A stretch of DNA of 64,000 bases from Leptospiraceae bacterium (lineage in GTDB: Bacteria > Spirochaetota > Leptospiria > Leptospirales > Leptonemataceae): assembly GCA_025059995.1 (NCBI GenBank), contig JANXCF010000006.1, positions 1 to 64,000 on the forward strand, in the 5' to 3' direction. The position numbers and the translations under genes were made by a program. The notes under the pieces are model-generated. The model made no database searches. It was not told where the DNA came from and was given only the letters and a program-made list of their open reading frames with translations. This document shows positions 32,681-41,828 of the stretch, one piece after another (position 1 is the stretch's first letter; each line of letters begins with the position of its first letter).

Positions 32681-34180
32681 ATGAATGATCAGTATAATGT
32701 TCGCTTAGAAAAATTACAAAAACTTAGAGCTTCAGGGTATGATCCCTACCAAAAGGAGTTTGAACGAAAAAACACCATAAAAGAGCTCCTTGAGGTTGAT
32801 ACAAGTCTTTATTCTTCCGAGACTCAATATTCAATAGCCGGAAGAATACGTTCCAAAAGAATGATGGGGAAGGCAGGTTTTTTTGATATCGAAGATGATA
32901 CTGGAAGAATCCAGTTTTATGTTCGAAGTGATGAGGTGAATTTTGAAATTGTTAAAAACTTGGATTTAGGGGATATTGTGGGAGTTCAAGGATTTTTGTT
33001 TTTAACCAAGACGGGAGAAAAAACCGTTCATGTGAAACAAATAGAACTTTTAGCTAAGTGCTTACGCCCACTTCCAGTCGTGAAAGAAGCAGATGGAGTC
33101 ATCTATGATGCTTTTGCTGACAAAGAACAAAGATACCGAATGAGGTATGTGGATTTGATTGTTTCACCGGGAGTTCGGGAGGTGTTTATCACTCGCTCGA
33201 AGGTGATTTCGTTCATACGGCAGTTTTTGACCAATGAAGGATATTTAGAAGTGGAAACCCCTATGATGCAGCCTATTCCTGGAGGTGCGAATGCAAGACC
33301 TTTTATTACCCACCTCAATGCTTTAGATATGAATTTATACTTACGGGTAGCTCCTGAACTCTATTTGAAAAGACTACTTGTTGGTGGTTTTACAAAGATT
33401 TTTGAATTGAATCGAAATTTTCGTAATGAAGGAATTAGCTACAAACACAACCCTGAGTTTACCATGTTGGAAGTGTATCATGCCTATGGGAATATGAACA
33501 CCATGATGGATTTATGTGAAAGATTGATCACTTCCACAGCCAAAGAAATTTTAGGAACTTTGAAGATTTCCTACGAAGGCAAAGAAATAGATTTAACTCC
33601 CCCTTGGCGAAGAATTTCTTATTTGGATGCCATCAAAAAATATGCAGGTATCGATATTCATGTTAACTCTGAGGTTTCGGATTTAGTATCCCATGCAATC
33701 AAAAATGGATTCTCTAAGAATTTGTTTGAACAAGCAAAGACGAAATGGGATGTAGCAGAAATCTTATTCGATGAAGCAGTGGAAAAACATCTGATCCAGC
33801 CTACATTCATTACCTTTTACCCCAAAGAATTATCACCCTTAGCAAAAGCAAACAAAGAAAATCCCCTTTTTGTAGATCGATTTGAGCCCTACATAGCAGG
33901 AAGAGAAATTGGAAATGCTTTTAGTGAATTGAATGATCCTTTTGATCAGAGAGAAAGATTTTTAGAGCAGGTAAAACGTAGAGAAGCTGGGGACGAAGAA
34001 GCTCAATTTATGGACTACGATTTTTTGAGGGCATTGGAATTTGGCATGCCACCAGCCGGAGGTTTAGGGATTGGGATTGACCGATTGGTAATGATTCTTA
34101 CAAACCAACATTCCATTCGAGATACCATTTTCTTTCCACTGATGCGACCCGAAAAACCCGAAGACATCGAAAGAAAATAA
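32681..34180 (+). CDS. lysS: Lysyl-tRNA synthetase, class II
   Basis: Charges tRNA-Lys; cytoplasmic homodimer. From ATG 32681 the protein has 499 residues. The OB-fold anticodon domain ([20 protein letters not shown]) is followed by class II motif 2 ([21 protein letters not shown]) in a core with GGANARPF, and motif 3 GIGIDRLVM near the end. The length agrees with the bacterial enzyme. A TTG three codons earlier is rejected. It diverges from the rnhA gene with 47 bp between. Confidence 0.95.
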   Translation: MNDQYNVRLEKLQKLRASGYDPYQKEFERKNTIKELLEVDTSLYSSETQYSIAGRIRSKRMMGKAGFFDIEDDTGRIQFYVRSDEVNFEIVKNLDLGDIVGVQGFLFLTKTGEKTVHVKQIELLAKCLRPLPVVKEADGVIYDAFADKEQRYRMRYVDLIVSPGVREVFITRSKVISFIRQFLTNEGYLEVETPMMQPIPGGANARPFITHLNALDMNLYLRVAPELYLKRLLVGGFTKIFELNRNFRNEGISYKHNPEFTMLEVYHAYGNMNTMMDLCERLITSTAKEILGTLKISYEGKEIDLTPPWRRISYLDAIKKYAGIDIHVNSEVSDLVSHAIKNGFSKNLFEQAKTKWDVAEILFDEAVEKHLIQPTFITFYPKELSPLAKANKENPLFVDRFEPYIAGREIGNAFSELNDPFDQRERFLEQVKRREAGDEEAQFMDYDFLRALEFGMPPAGGLGIGIDRLVMILTNQHSIRDTIFFPLMRPEKPEDIERK

Positions 34181-34310
34181 GTGGTTAGATATGATCGAAT
34201 TCTTGAGTTTCAAAAGGTATTTCTTTAAAAAAGAACATTAGCATAACATTGAAATTTTTGTTTCTTGTGGCAGATTTTTTTTCTTGAAGAATAAATAATT
34301 CCTTTCTTTC

Positions 34311-35054
34311 ATGTGGGAGATGAAACACAGCTTTAACCTCAAACGAAAGCTCTGGCATTTATTGGGATTAATCATTCCTTTTTTGTTGTTTATTGATATC
34401 TTTCGGTTTCTTGAACCCGAAAATCCCAACATCACAAGATGGGTGGGAATGTGGTTGCTTTTGGCTTTTTTTATTTTCATCTTTTTTGTTGAACTCATCC
34501 GAATGAAGAATCCCAAATTCAATCGGTTTTTTATTCGATTTGCCGGTGCTTTGATGAAAGAGTCCGAAAAAAAACAATTTCATGGAACAGTGGCTTATAT
34601 TTTTGCGAATTTCCTTCTATTTGCTTTTTTCACAAAAGAAATCATTTTTATTTCATCTTTGATACTCATGATTTCGGATCCAATTGCTGCTTATGTGGGA
34701 ATTCATTATGGAAAGCATAAGTTCTTCAAAGGAAAAACAATTGAAGGGATGTTAGCATTTTTCATTTCTTCGTTTCTGATTTCGTTTCTCTTTTTGATGT
34801 TTTTGAGCGTTTTTGAGTTTGGAAATTCTGTGTTTTGGATCACTCAGCAAAATTTTATTTCATTGTTTTTTACGATACTTTTTGTTAGTTTTTCTTGTTC
34901 TGTTGTAGAAGTATTCTCCTTCACAACACTAAATGGTTTGATTGATGATAACCTGACCATTCCTATGACGGCGGCATTGACTTTGAGCCTTCTACTCTTT
35001 GTGTTTGGTTTTCCTTTGGATTCCTTTTTTTCGCCCCTTCTCTTTTTATCATGA
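34311..35054 (+). CDS. Dolichol/diacylglycerol kinase-like membrane protein (CTP-transferase family)
   Basis: A 247-residue membrane protein with about seven helices. Motifs shared with CTP-dependent lipid kinases (Sec59/DgkA1, phytol kinase): KRKLWHLLGL near the start, FHGTVAYIFANFL, SDPIAAYVGIHYGKHKF, KGKTIEG and a late LNGLIDDNLTIP. Such enzymes phosphorylate polyprenols or diacylglycerol at the membrane. Its stop overlaps the LptF/G start (ATGA), suggesting an envelope lipid operon. The substrate is not decided. Confidence 0.75.
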   Translation: MWEMKHSFNLKRKLWHLLGLIIPFLLFIDIFRFLEPENPNITRWVGMWLLLAFFIFIFFVELIRMKNPKFNRFFIRFAGALMKESEKKQFHGTVAYIFANFLLFAFFTKEIIFISSLILMISDPIAAYVGIHYGKHKFFKGKTIEGMLAFFISSFLISFLFLMFLSVFEFGNSVFWITQQNFISLFFTILFVSFSCSVVEVFSFTTLNGLIDDNLTIPMTAALTLSLLLFVFGFPLDSFFSPLLFLS

Positions 35055-36172
35055 GGATTCTTCGAATTAAGTTGATTGATGCGTATCTTTTTTCGAACTT
35101 TTTTCGAGCCTTTCTCTTTTCTCTCATTGGTTTGGTTTTCGTTTTTGTGTTTATTAATTTGCTGGATTATTTGAGAATCCAAACTACCCAAAGTAGAACC
35201 TTGCTTTATTTAGCAATGGTCTATTCATTACCTCAGATCGTTGTTTTAGTGATGCCAGCTGCCATCATGTTTTCGGTTACATTTGTGGTTTCTTCTATGA
35301 CGTATGATCGAGAGTTTTTAGCAATTTTTTCTTCGGGAGTTTCTTTCTATCGAGCTATAATAAGCATTTTGATTTTTTCTGTTTTTTTGAGCATTTTTTT
35401 GTTTTTTTTCCACAACCTGATTGTGATTCGATTCAACGAAATTTCTCTTAAATACCTTAATGAATACAGAAAGAACATAAAAGACATCCAAACTCCCAAA
35501 GAAATGATCTTTCAGTTCAACTTCAAAGGGAAAGACAGCTATTTTTTTCTTCCGTATTTCGATCCAAAAACCACCGAAATCACGGGAGGATTTCATGTTT
35601 TAAAGTTTCGTATGATTCAATCTCAGGAAATCCCCGAACTCATGATTGAAGCAGAAAAAGCCACTTACAACCAAGAAACCAAAAAATGGACCCTACATAA
35701 AGTTCGAGAAATCTCTTTCAACGAAGACCTAACCATCGAAAGCATCAATTTCTTTTTAGAAAAAACCTATGACTTTATCGAAGACATAGAGTTTTTTCGA
35801 AATCCCAACAAGGAACCAGCAGAACTAAATATATGGGAGCTCCAGAAAGAAATTGAATTTCGAAAAAAATATTCTTTAGATTATAGTATTTATCAGGTTC
35901 ATTATTATTCGTTATTTTCTTTTCCGTTGATTACCATTCTTTCTTCTTTGATTGGTGCGATTGTGGGTAACATGGGGAATTTACGAGAAGCCAATCCTTT
36001 TGTGAAGTCTTTGTTATCATCCACGCTGCTAGTTTTTGTATATCAGCTACTTTATCGTCTAGGCATTAGCTTAGGTGAAGCAGGTGTGATTTCTCCTTTT
36101 TTGGCTGGTTGGAGTGCTTTTTTTCTTTTTTTGATTGTAGTAGTTGTGTTGATTTTGAAACATCGAAGATAA
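35051..36172 (+). CDS. LptF/LptG family LPS export permease
   Basis: LptF and LptG are the membrane subunits of the LptB2FG ABC transporter that pulls LPS out of the inner membrane. The 373 residues have three N-terminal helices, with SLPQIVVLVMPAAIM (the YxLP..l....PaA. motif), a periplasmic beta-jellyroll region (about 130-270) and three C-terminal helices with the YSIYQVHYYSLFSFPL segment. Which of F or G it is cannot be told. No LptB or partner gene is beside it. Confidence 0.85.
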   Translation: MRILRIKLIDAYLFSNFFRAFLFSLIGLVFVFVFINLLDYLRIQTTQSRTLLYLAMVYSLPQIVVLVMPAAIMFSVTFVVSSMTYDREFLAIFSSGVSFYRAIISILIFSVFLSIFLFFFHNLIVIRFNEISLKYLNEYRKNIKDIQTPKEMIFQFNFKGKDSYFFLPYFDPKTTEITGGFHVLKFRMIQSQEIPELMIEAEKATYNQETKKWTLHKVREISFNEDLTIESINFFLEKTYDFIEDIEFFRNPNKEPAELNIWELQKEIEFRKKYSLDYSIYQVHYYSLFSFPLITILSSLIGAIVGNMGNLREANPFVKSLLSSTLLVFVYQLLYRLGISLGEAGVISPFLAGWSAFFLFLIVVVVLILKHRR

Positions 36173-37285
36173 TTATATTTGCTCGAAGTTTTTGAGGAGT
36201 GTGTTTTTGTTTTTTATTTCTTCGGGGATTTTGAGGTTTAATACCTGACAAAGTTTACGTAAAACATCCTCAGGCTCAATGTAATTTAAACAAGCTAAAT
36301 CTTTTCGAAAGCATTTTTTATTTCCAAAAATTGAGCAAGGACGACATGGCAGAATTTCTGTAGGGATTTGAACGATGTTTTCTGGTTTTTGTCCAAAGGG
36401 AGCAAAGCCCGAAAAAGGATGAGTAGCTCCCCAAATAGAAATAACAGGAATACCAATCAAACTCGCAATGTGCATGTTAAAGGAATCCATCGCAATCATC
36501 ACATCTAATTTTTCCATCAATGCCATTTCTCCCTCTAAAAGAAGCTTACCAGCAACCACAATAGTATAATCAGGATGTTCTTTATGGATACTTTCTAAAA
36601 GCTCGATTTCTTTTTTTCCACCTCCAAAAAGAAAAATTTTGGTTTTAAAATACTTACCAATCAATCGGATGAGTTCTTTGGTTTTATGGATGGGCCAGGT
36701 TTTAGGAGGATGCCCTGCAAATGGAGCGATCCCAATCCAGAGTATTTCTTTTTTGTGGACATTATGCGTGATTAAAAATTCTTTTGCAAGCCGCTTTGAC
36801 TGAAAATCCAATGTAATATAAGGACCCGAAATCAACTTTGGATTCAAACCTGTCCTTTCAAAAACATGTAAATATCTTTCAACTGTGTGAGGTAAAGGTT
36901 TGAGAATTTTATTTTTTCTTCGTGTCTGTTCTCTTTTCTCCTTTCGTCCTTTAACAATAGAAGCAAATTTTAGTTCTTTTCGAAAAAAGAATCTCAAAAT
37001 TTTACTTCTTAAACTATCATGAAGATCAATCCCATAATCATAAGGTCCTAAACGTCTTAGTTCTCGATAAAGACGATAAATCCCCAAAAGACCTCGATAG
37101 TGTTTGTCTTTAAAGTCAACACCAATCAGTTCTACACCAGGTATGTTATAAAAGAAAGGCTCATATTCTTTTTTTGTGACGAAGGTTATGTGAATCTCTG
37201 GATAATGGGATACCAAAGAAGATATCACAGGTATGGTAAGAGCTACATCTCCCATAGAAGAAAATCGAATGACTAAAAGATGCAT
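36173..37285 (-). CDS. GT9 (heptosyltransferase-like) glycosyltransferase
   Basis: A family 9 glycosyltransferase of 370 residues, as in the LPS heptosyltransferases WaaC/WaaF. Marks: LLVIRFSSMGDVALTIPVI at the start, YDYGIDLHDSLRS, GIAPFAGHPPKTWP, AGKLLLEGEMALMEKLDVMIAMDSFNMH split by the D-x-x-x-H site, and a C-terminal cysteine group (CRPCSIFGNKKC). Sugar donor unknown. It overlaps DUF4254 by one base, a pairing I remember from other genomes, suggesting envelope polysaccharide or LPS work. Confidence 0.88.
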   Translation of the reverse strand: MHLLVIRFSSMGDVALTIPVISSLVSHYPEIHITFVTKKEYEPFFYNIPGVELIGVDFKDKHYRGLLGIYRLYRELRRLGPYDYGIDLHDSLRSKILRFFFRKELKFASIVKGRKEKREQTRRKNKILKPLPHTVERYLHVFERTGLNPKLISGPYITLDFQSKRLAKEFLITHNVHKKEILWIGIAPFAGHPPKTWPIHKTKELIRLIGKYFKTKIFLFGGGKKEIELLESIHKEHPDYTIVVAGKLLLEGEMALMEKLDVMIAMDSFNMHIASLIGIPVISIWGATHPFSGFAPFGQKPENIVQIPTEILPCRPCSIFGNKKCFRKDLACLNYIEPEDVLRKLCQVLNLKIPEEIKNKNTLLKNFEQI

Positions 37286-37917
37286 TATTTTTTGAGTCTT
37301 CTAAGGACGGGGTTTAATTCTTCGTCATTATACATTTTCATTTGTCGATAAACCTTCATGTATTTTTCGCCCTTTAGTATGTCTTGGATATACTCATCAT
37401 AACATTGGGATAAATCCTTTTGTTGTTCTAAGAGTATTAAGAGCTTTTGATGGCATTTTTCTCTATGTTCTTGGGAAGCATCTTTTCTTTGGGTTTCTAT
37501 CTGCATGTGATAAATCTTTAAACTCAAAATCGAAAGACGATCCAAAATCCAAGCAGGAGATTCCGAATTTAGTTTTGCATGAGGTTTTTTGGGAATATCT
37601 TTCAAGTGATAATAAAACCAATCATCAATCTTTTCTACGGTATCATTCCTTGCTTGATTAGAACGATCAATCCATCGCTTCAAGAAAGCAATTTCTTTGT
37701 CTTCAATCAGTGGATTTCGGATTTCGTCTTCTAAATGCCATTGGATGGTATCAATCCAGTTTTTGTGATAGATGAACCATTCAATGGTAGCTTCAGGATA
37801 AGGATTACGTTCTTCTGCATAAACAGAATCAATTTCATGATAATCATGAATGGATTGATTGAAAATTTCCAATGCTCTGTTGGAAGTTAATTCTGATGGA
37901 TGTTTGATATAGCTCAT
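37285..37917 (-). CDS. DUF4254 protein
   Basis: A 210-residue, all-helical, charged protein with no signal or membrane segment. The segments NQSIHDYHEIDS, ATIEWFIYHKNWIDTIQWHLEDEIRNP and ARNDTVEKIDDW match DUF4254 (conserved His, Glu and Asp). Usually beside a GT9 glycosyltransferase, as here, and in Leptospira and Bacteroidetes. The function is not known; the conserved acidic and histidine residues could bind a metal. It begins 2 bp after proC ends. Confidence 0.85.
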   Translation of the reverse strand: MSYIKHPSELTSNRALEIFNQSIHDYHEIDSVYAEERNPYPEATIEWFIYHKNWIDTIQWHLEDEIRNPLIEDKEIAFLKRWIDRSNQARNDTVEKIDDWFYYHLKDIPKKPHAKLNSESPAWILDRLSILSLKIYHMQIETQRKDASQEHREKCHQKLLILLEQQKDLSQCYDEYIQDILKGEKYMKVYRQMKMYNDEELNPVLRRLKK

Positions 37918-37918
37918 C

Positions 37919-38722
37919 TTACTTTCCTAATTCTTTACTCCTTAAAGTTGCTTGATGAACGGCTTCTATGAGGGCGTATTTTATGGCATATTTTTCTAAA
38001 GAAACCAAACCTTCTATGGTTGTTCCCGCAGGGGAAGTGATCTTTCTTTTTAAATCCGCAGGATGAAGAAACTGTTGATTTTGTTGGTATTCTTCTAAAA
38101 GTAATTTTGCTGTGCCCATCAAGATATGTAAACTAATCCAATAGGCTGTTTCATAGGAAAAACCTTCTCGAATGCCAGCTTCAATCATCCCATCTAGAAA
38201 AGAAAGAACAAAGGCAGGTCCAGAACCCCCAAGGGCAGTAAAAGCATGCATCATTTCTTCGTTATTTAGAATCAGAGTTATTCCCACTTGATCGAAGATG
38301 GTCTTTGCTATTTCGACAGTTTCAGGATTTTGTGAGTATATAGCTGAGACAGAATGTTGAACGATTGTGGCTATGTTGGGCATTACTCTTGCAATCTGAG
38401 TAAGCTTAGGATTCCAACTAAGTATTGTTGACAAAGAAATTCCAGCAGCAACAGAAATATAATGTTTTTGGTTTTGCGGATTTTTACACTCCATCACGAC
38501 ATTTTTCATGTCTTTGGGTTTAACAGAAAAAATGACGACTTCGGCTGAGGATTCCAATTCTTCAATCGTTTTCGTTTTTTGAATTTGATCAGCAAACGAG
38601 AAATTTTTTACAACTTCTTCTTGAATATCATAATAATAAATTCGAACATCTTTTTTTTTTGTAATCAACCCTGCGGTTATGCCTTTTGCTATGTTTCCAA
38701 AGCCAATGAAACCAATTTTCAT
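37919..38722 (-). CDS. proC: Pyrroline-5-carboxylate reductase
   Basis: Last step of proline synthesis: reduces pyrroline-5-carboxylate with NAD(P)H. From ATG 38722 the 267 residues start with the Rossmann motif KIGFIGFGNIAKGI, then VVIFSVKPKDM, ARVMPNIATIV, GGSGPAFVLSFLDGMIEAGI and TSPAGTTIEGL, all family marks. An upstream in-frame start would add 17 residues before the Rossmann strand and is less likely. It diverges from trpE and is followed closely by the DUF4254/GT9 pair. Confidence 0.94.
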   Translation of the reverse strand: MKIGFIGFGNIAKGITAGLITKKKDVRIYYYDIQEEVVKNFSFADQIQKTKTIEELESSAEVVIFSVKPKDMKNVVMECKNPQNQKHYISVAAGISLSTILSWNPKLTQIARVMPNIATIVQHSVSAIYSQNPETVEIAKTIFDQVGITLILNNEEMMHAFTALGGSGPAFVLSFLDGMIEAGIREGFSYETAYWISLHILMGTAKLLLEEYQQNQQFLHPADLKRKITSPAGTTIEGLVSLEKYAIKYALIEAVHQATLRSKELGK

Positions 38723-38824
38723 TTCGAACCATGTTTTTATAAAAGAACTTTGACTCAAATGATTTTTAAACAAACAACAAAAGAAACTTGTTAAATACTC
38801 TATAGAAAAAAATTTGTAAAAAAA

Positions 38825-40195
38825 ATGAAATTACCCGACATTCAAATCCCACAGAAACCAGAAATCCTTCCATTGGAACATGATATCGATTTTTTGGGTC
38901 TGTTTGAAAAGATTGACTCAGAATTTTCGTATTGTTTTTTTTTAGAGTCCCTTGGTGATAGAACCCCTCATTCACGTTATTCAGTGATTGGCTTCGATCC
39001 AGAAGCTGTCATTGTGGGAGAAAGACATCTTCTTCGTTGGATCAAGTCAAATGAAAGGATAGAAATAGAAACAAAAAATCCATACGACTATTTAGCAAGT
39101 TGGTTTCCTAAAAATAAGATTTCAAAAACCTACTCAGGAGGATTGGTAGGTTATCTTGGTTATGATGCAACTGTTTATTTTGAGCCAAAGCTGTCATTAA
39201 AACCTCACCCTAATTTTCCCCTCTTTATGTTTGGTTTGTATCTTGATGGTTTAGTTCATGATACCTATACAGGAGAAACCTTTTATTTTTTTTACAAAGA
39301 AAATCGCATCAAAGAGATTCTTGAATTAATAAAAAAACCAGCACCTCATCATTCACTGAAGGTCCGATTTCTGCAACAAAGTGTCACCCAGGAGAAGCAC
39401 AGAGAAATGGTTCTTTTAACGAAAGAAGAAATCTACAAAGGAAATACCTTTCAATGTCAAATTGGATTCCAAAAAAACTATGAAGTTCAATCAAATAGTT
39501 TAATCCCTTTTTATAAACAATTAAGAATCATCAATCCTTCACCTCACATGTTTTATTTGAAGTTTCGAGATAAATATATTGTCGGAGCAAGCCCAGAACT
39601 CATTTTTCGATTGCGAAATGGAGAAATGGAAACCTTTCCTTTGGCTGGCACCATCCATCGAGGAAAGACCTACGAAGAAGACATCCAATTAGCACGTAAA
39701 CTTTTGAATGATCCCAAAGAAATTGCCGAGCATAATATGTTAGTAGATTTACATCGAAATGACTTAGGACGTGTAGCAAAACCGGGCACCGTAAAAGTTC
39801 GTCATTTAATGGATATAAAAAAATTTAGTCATGTTCAGCACATATCCAGTGAAGTCGTAGGATTAATAAGAAATAACCTTACAATGTTTGATGGTTTAGC
39901 AAGTGTTTTCCCTGCAGGGACTTTATCAGGAGCTCCAAAAATTGAGTCTATGAAAATCATAGAACGGATTGAAGATTCACCTAGGGGACCTTATGGTGGT
40001 GCTGTTGGACATTTTGGATTTGATGGGAATTGTACTTTTGCTATCCCTATACGAACGTTTTTTGTTTCTGGGGAATTAGGATTTACCCGTGCCTCCAGTG
40101 GGATTGTATATGACTCTGTGCCCGAAAAAGAATATGAAGAAATCCAAAGAAAATTGAGTGCATTAGATAAAAGTCTTGAGGTTTTTACGTCATGA
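38825..40195 (+). CDS. trpE: Anthranilate synthase component I
   Basis: Converts chorismate to anthranilate with ammonia from TrpG. The 456 residues include the tryptophan feedback element FLESLGDRTPHSRYSVIGF, and the chorismate-binding core IVGASPELIFR, PLAGTIHRGKT, EHNMLVDLHRNDLGRVA and GLASVFPAGTLSGAPK. The end reads GGAVGHFGFDG, closer to TrpE than PabB. It overlaps trpG by 4 bp (ATGA). No trpD, C, F, B or A genes are here, so the other steps are elsewhere. Confidence 0.9.
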   Translation: MKLPDIQIPQKPEILPLEHDIDFLGLFEKIDSEFSYCFFLESLGDRTPHSRYSVIGFDPEAVIVGERHLLRWIKSNERIEIETKNPYDYLASWFPKNKISKTYSGGLVGYLGYDATVYFEPKLSLKPHPNFPLFMFGLYLDGLVHDTYTGETFYFFYKENRIKEILELIKKPAPHHSLKVRFLQQSVTQEKHREMVLLTKEEIYKGNTFQCQIGFQKNYEVQSNSLIPFYKQLRIINPSPHMFYLKFRDKYIVGASPELIFRLRNGEMETFPLAGTIHRGKTYEEDIQLARKLLNDPKEIAEHNMLVDLHRNDLGRVAKPGTVKVRHLMDIKKFSHVQHISSEVVGLIRNNLTMFDGLASVFPAGTLSGAPKIESMKIIERIEDSPRGPYGGAVGHFGFDGNCTFAIPIRTFFVSGELGFTRASSGIVYDSVPEKEYEEIQRKLSALDKSLEVFTS

Positions 40196-40785
40196 AAGTG
40201 TTAATTATCGATAATTATGATTCTTTCACTTATAACCTTTATCAATATGTAGCTGAATTACTCGAGGATAGCCAATCCATTGTCGATGTTTATCGAAATG
40301 ATGAAATCACAATTTCAAAAATTCTCCAAAAGAATTACGATAAAATAATCATTTCACCAGGACCAGGGCATCCAGCCGATCCTGAATATTTTGGGGTTTG
40401 TGCAGATGTGATAGCACATCTGTCTAAAGATATACCAACATTGGGCGTATGTTTAGGAATGCAAGGGATAGCTACAGTCTTTGGAGGAAGGGTAGTGCCA
40501 GCGAAAGTACCTATGCATGGAAAGACATCCAAAATTTGGCATGATGGAAAAGGAGTATTTTTAAATCTTCCACAAAATTTGACAACCATGAGGTATCATT
40601 CTTTGGTTGTAGAGAAAGAAAGCTTGCCTGATTGTTTGGAAATCACTTCTCTGAGCTTAGATACCGACGAGATCATGGGATTACGTCATAAAGAATATCC
40701 ATTAGAGGGGGTTCAATTCCACCCTGAGTCTTTTGCCACAGAAGGTGGAATGCAAATGCTTGCTAATTTTTTATTTGAAAGATAA
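40192..40785 (+). CDS. trpG: Anthranilate synthase component II (glutamine amidotransferase)
   Basis: Glutaminase subunit that passes ammonia to TrpE. The 197 residues contain IDNYDSFTYNL, ISPGPGHP, the nucleophile Cys in GVCLGMQGI, and the catalytic His-Glu in QFHPESFAT. It may also serve p-aminobenzoate synthase, as in some bacteria that have one shared subunit. Directly coupled to trpE through a 4-bp overlap. Followed 29 bp later by neuB. Confidence 0.94.
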   Translation: MKVLIIDNYDSFTYNLYQYVAELLEDSQSIVDVYRNDEITISKILQKNYDKIIISPGPGHPADPEYFGVCADVIAHLSKDIPTLGVCLGMQGIATVFGGRVVPAKVPMHGKTSKIWHDGKGVFLNLPQNLTTMRYHSLVVEKESLPDCLEITSLSLDTDEIMGLRHKEYPLEGVQFHPESFATEGGMQMLANFLFER

Positions 40786-40814
40786 GTTATTCAAAGTTGA
40801 ACAATGAAATCAAT

Positions 40815-41828
40815 ATGAAGACAGAATATTTTGATTTTGAAAATCAAAGTTTGCCTTATGTCATTGCCGAGATTGGTATAAACCACAATGGAAATGAAGA
40901 TTTAGCCATTAAAATGATTGAGCAGGCGGCAAAAGCAGGAGCCAATGCGGTTAAGTTCCAATTATACAAAACAGAAAATTTTATAGAAAAAAAGGCTTCT
41001 TTGCCCTTAGCCTTCGAAGGTTCCTTATTTGATTTTTTTCAAAGATATGAATTTCCACAAGAAGTATGGATGAAACTAAAGAAGGTTGCTCATCAAAACA
41101 AAGTGGATTTTTTGTGTTCCGTTTTTGATGATGAGTCGTTGCGATTTTATCACGAAAAACTAAACTCTAAAATGATCAAAGTTGCATCAACGGATATCAA
41201 TAATTATTTACTTTTAGAAAAGATAAAGGAATTGAACTATCAGTTTATATTATCCACAGGAGCTACAGAAGAACAGGAAATTGAGCAAGTGGTAGAACGA
41301 TTTGGAAAACCTTTTGCGATATTAGAATGTGTTTCAAACTATCCAAGTCAAACCCAAGATTATTTGTTAAGTTTGCTTCCTTATTGGGAAAAGAAATATG
41401 AATGTTTAGTTGGAGTTTCTGACCACACCTTGGACCATAAAGTTTCTTTGATTTCTGTTTTATTTGGAGGAAGACTCATTGAGATTCATTTTACAATAGA
41501 TAAAAAATTATCAGGACCCGATCAAAAATTATCAATTACTCCCAAAGAACTCAAGAAGTTAAAACAAGAAATAAAAATTTATAACCAATTAAAAAATGAA
41601 CCCATTAAACTCCCAAAGCAATCCGAAGAAAATGTTCGGATGTTTGGACGCCGTTCTCTTTTTTATAATAAAAATTTACAAGAGGGTTCCATTCTAAAAA
41701 AAGAAGATCTGATTGCTCTCAGACCCGGAGGTGGAATTCCTCCCAGTGAATATGAGCATTTTATTAACAAAACCTTGAAAAGAAACGTAAAGAAAGGAGA
41801 GCGCTTGCATTACTATGACTTTTTTTAA
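40815..41828 (+). CDS. neuB: NeuB-type sialic acid (nonulosonic acid) synthase
   Basis: Condenses phosphoenolpyruvate with a hexosamine to form a nine-carbon sugar acid. The 337 residues show a TIM-barrel part (IAEIGINHNGN, AGANAVKFQLYK, SVFDDES, SDHTLDH) and a C-terminal antifreeze-like SAF domain (GRRSLFYNKNL, LRPGGGIPPSEY). Could be NeuB, LegI or PseI; the barrel does not settle which. No neuA or neuC neighbour is in the window. ATG 40815 is preferred to a TTG six codons before. The next gene overlaps its end. Confidence 0.85.
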   Translation: MKTEYFDFENQSLPYVIAEIGINHNGNEDLAIKMIEQAAKAGANAVKFQLYKTENFIEKKASLPLAFEGSLFDFFQRYEFPQEVWMKLKKVAHQNKVDFLCSVFDDESLRFYHEKLNSKMIKVASTDINNYLLLEKIKELNYQFILSTGATEEQEIEQVVERFGKPFAILECVSNYPSQTQDYLLSLLPYWEKKYECLVGVSDHTLDHKVSLISVLFGGRLIEIHFTIDKKLSGPDQKLSITPKELKKLKQEIKIYNQLKNEPIKLPKQSEENVRMFGRRSLFYNKNLQEGSILKKEDLIALRPGGGIPPSEYEHFINKTLKRNVKKGERLHYYDFF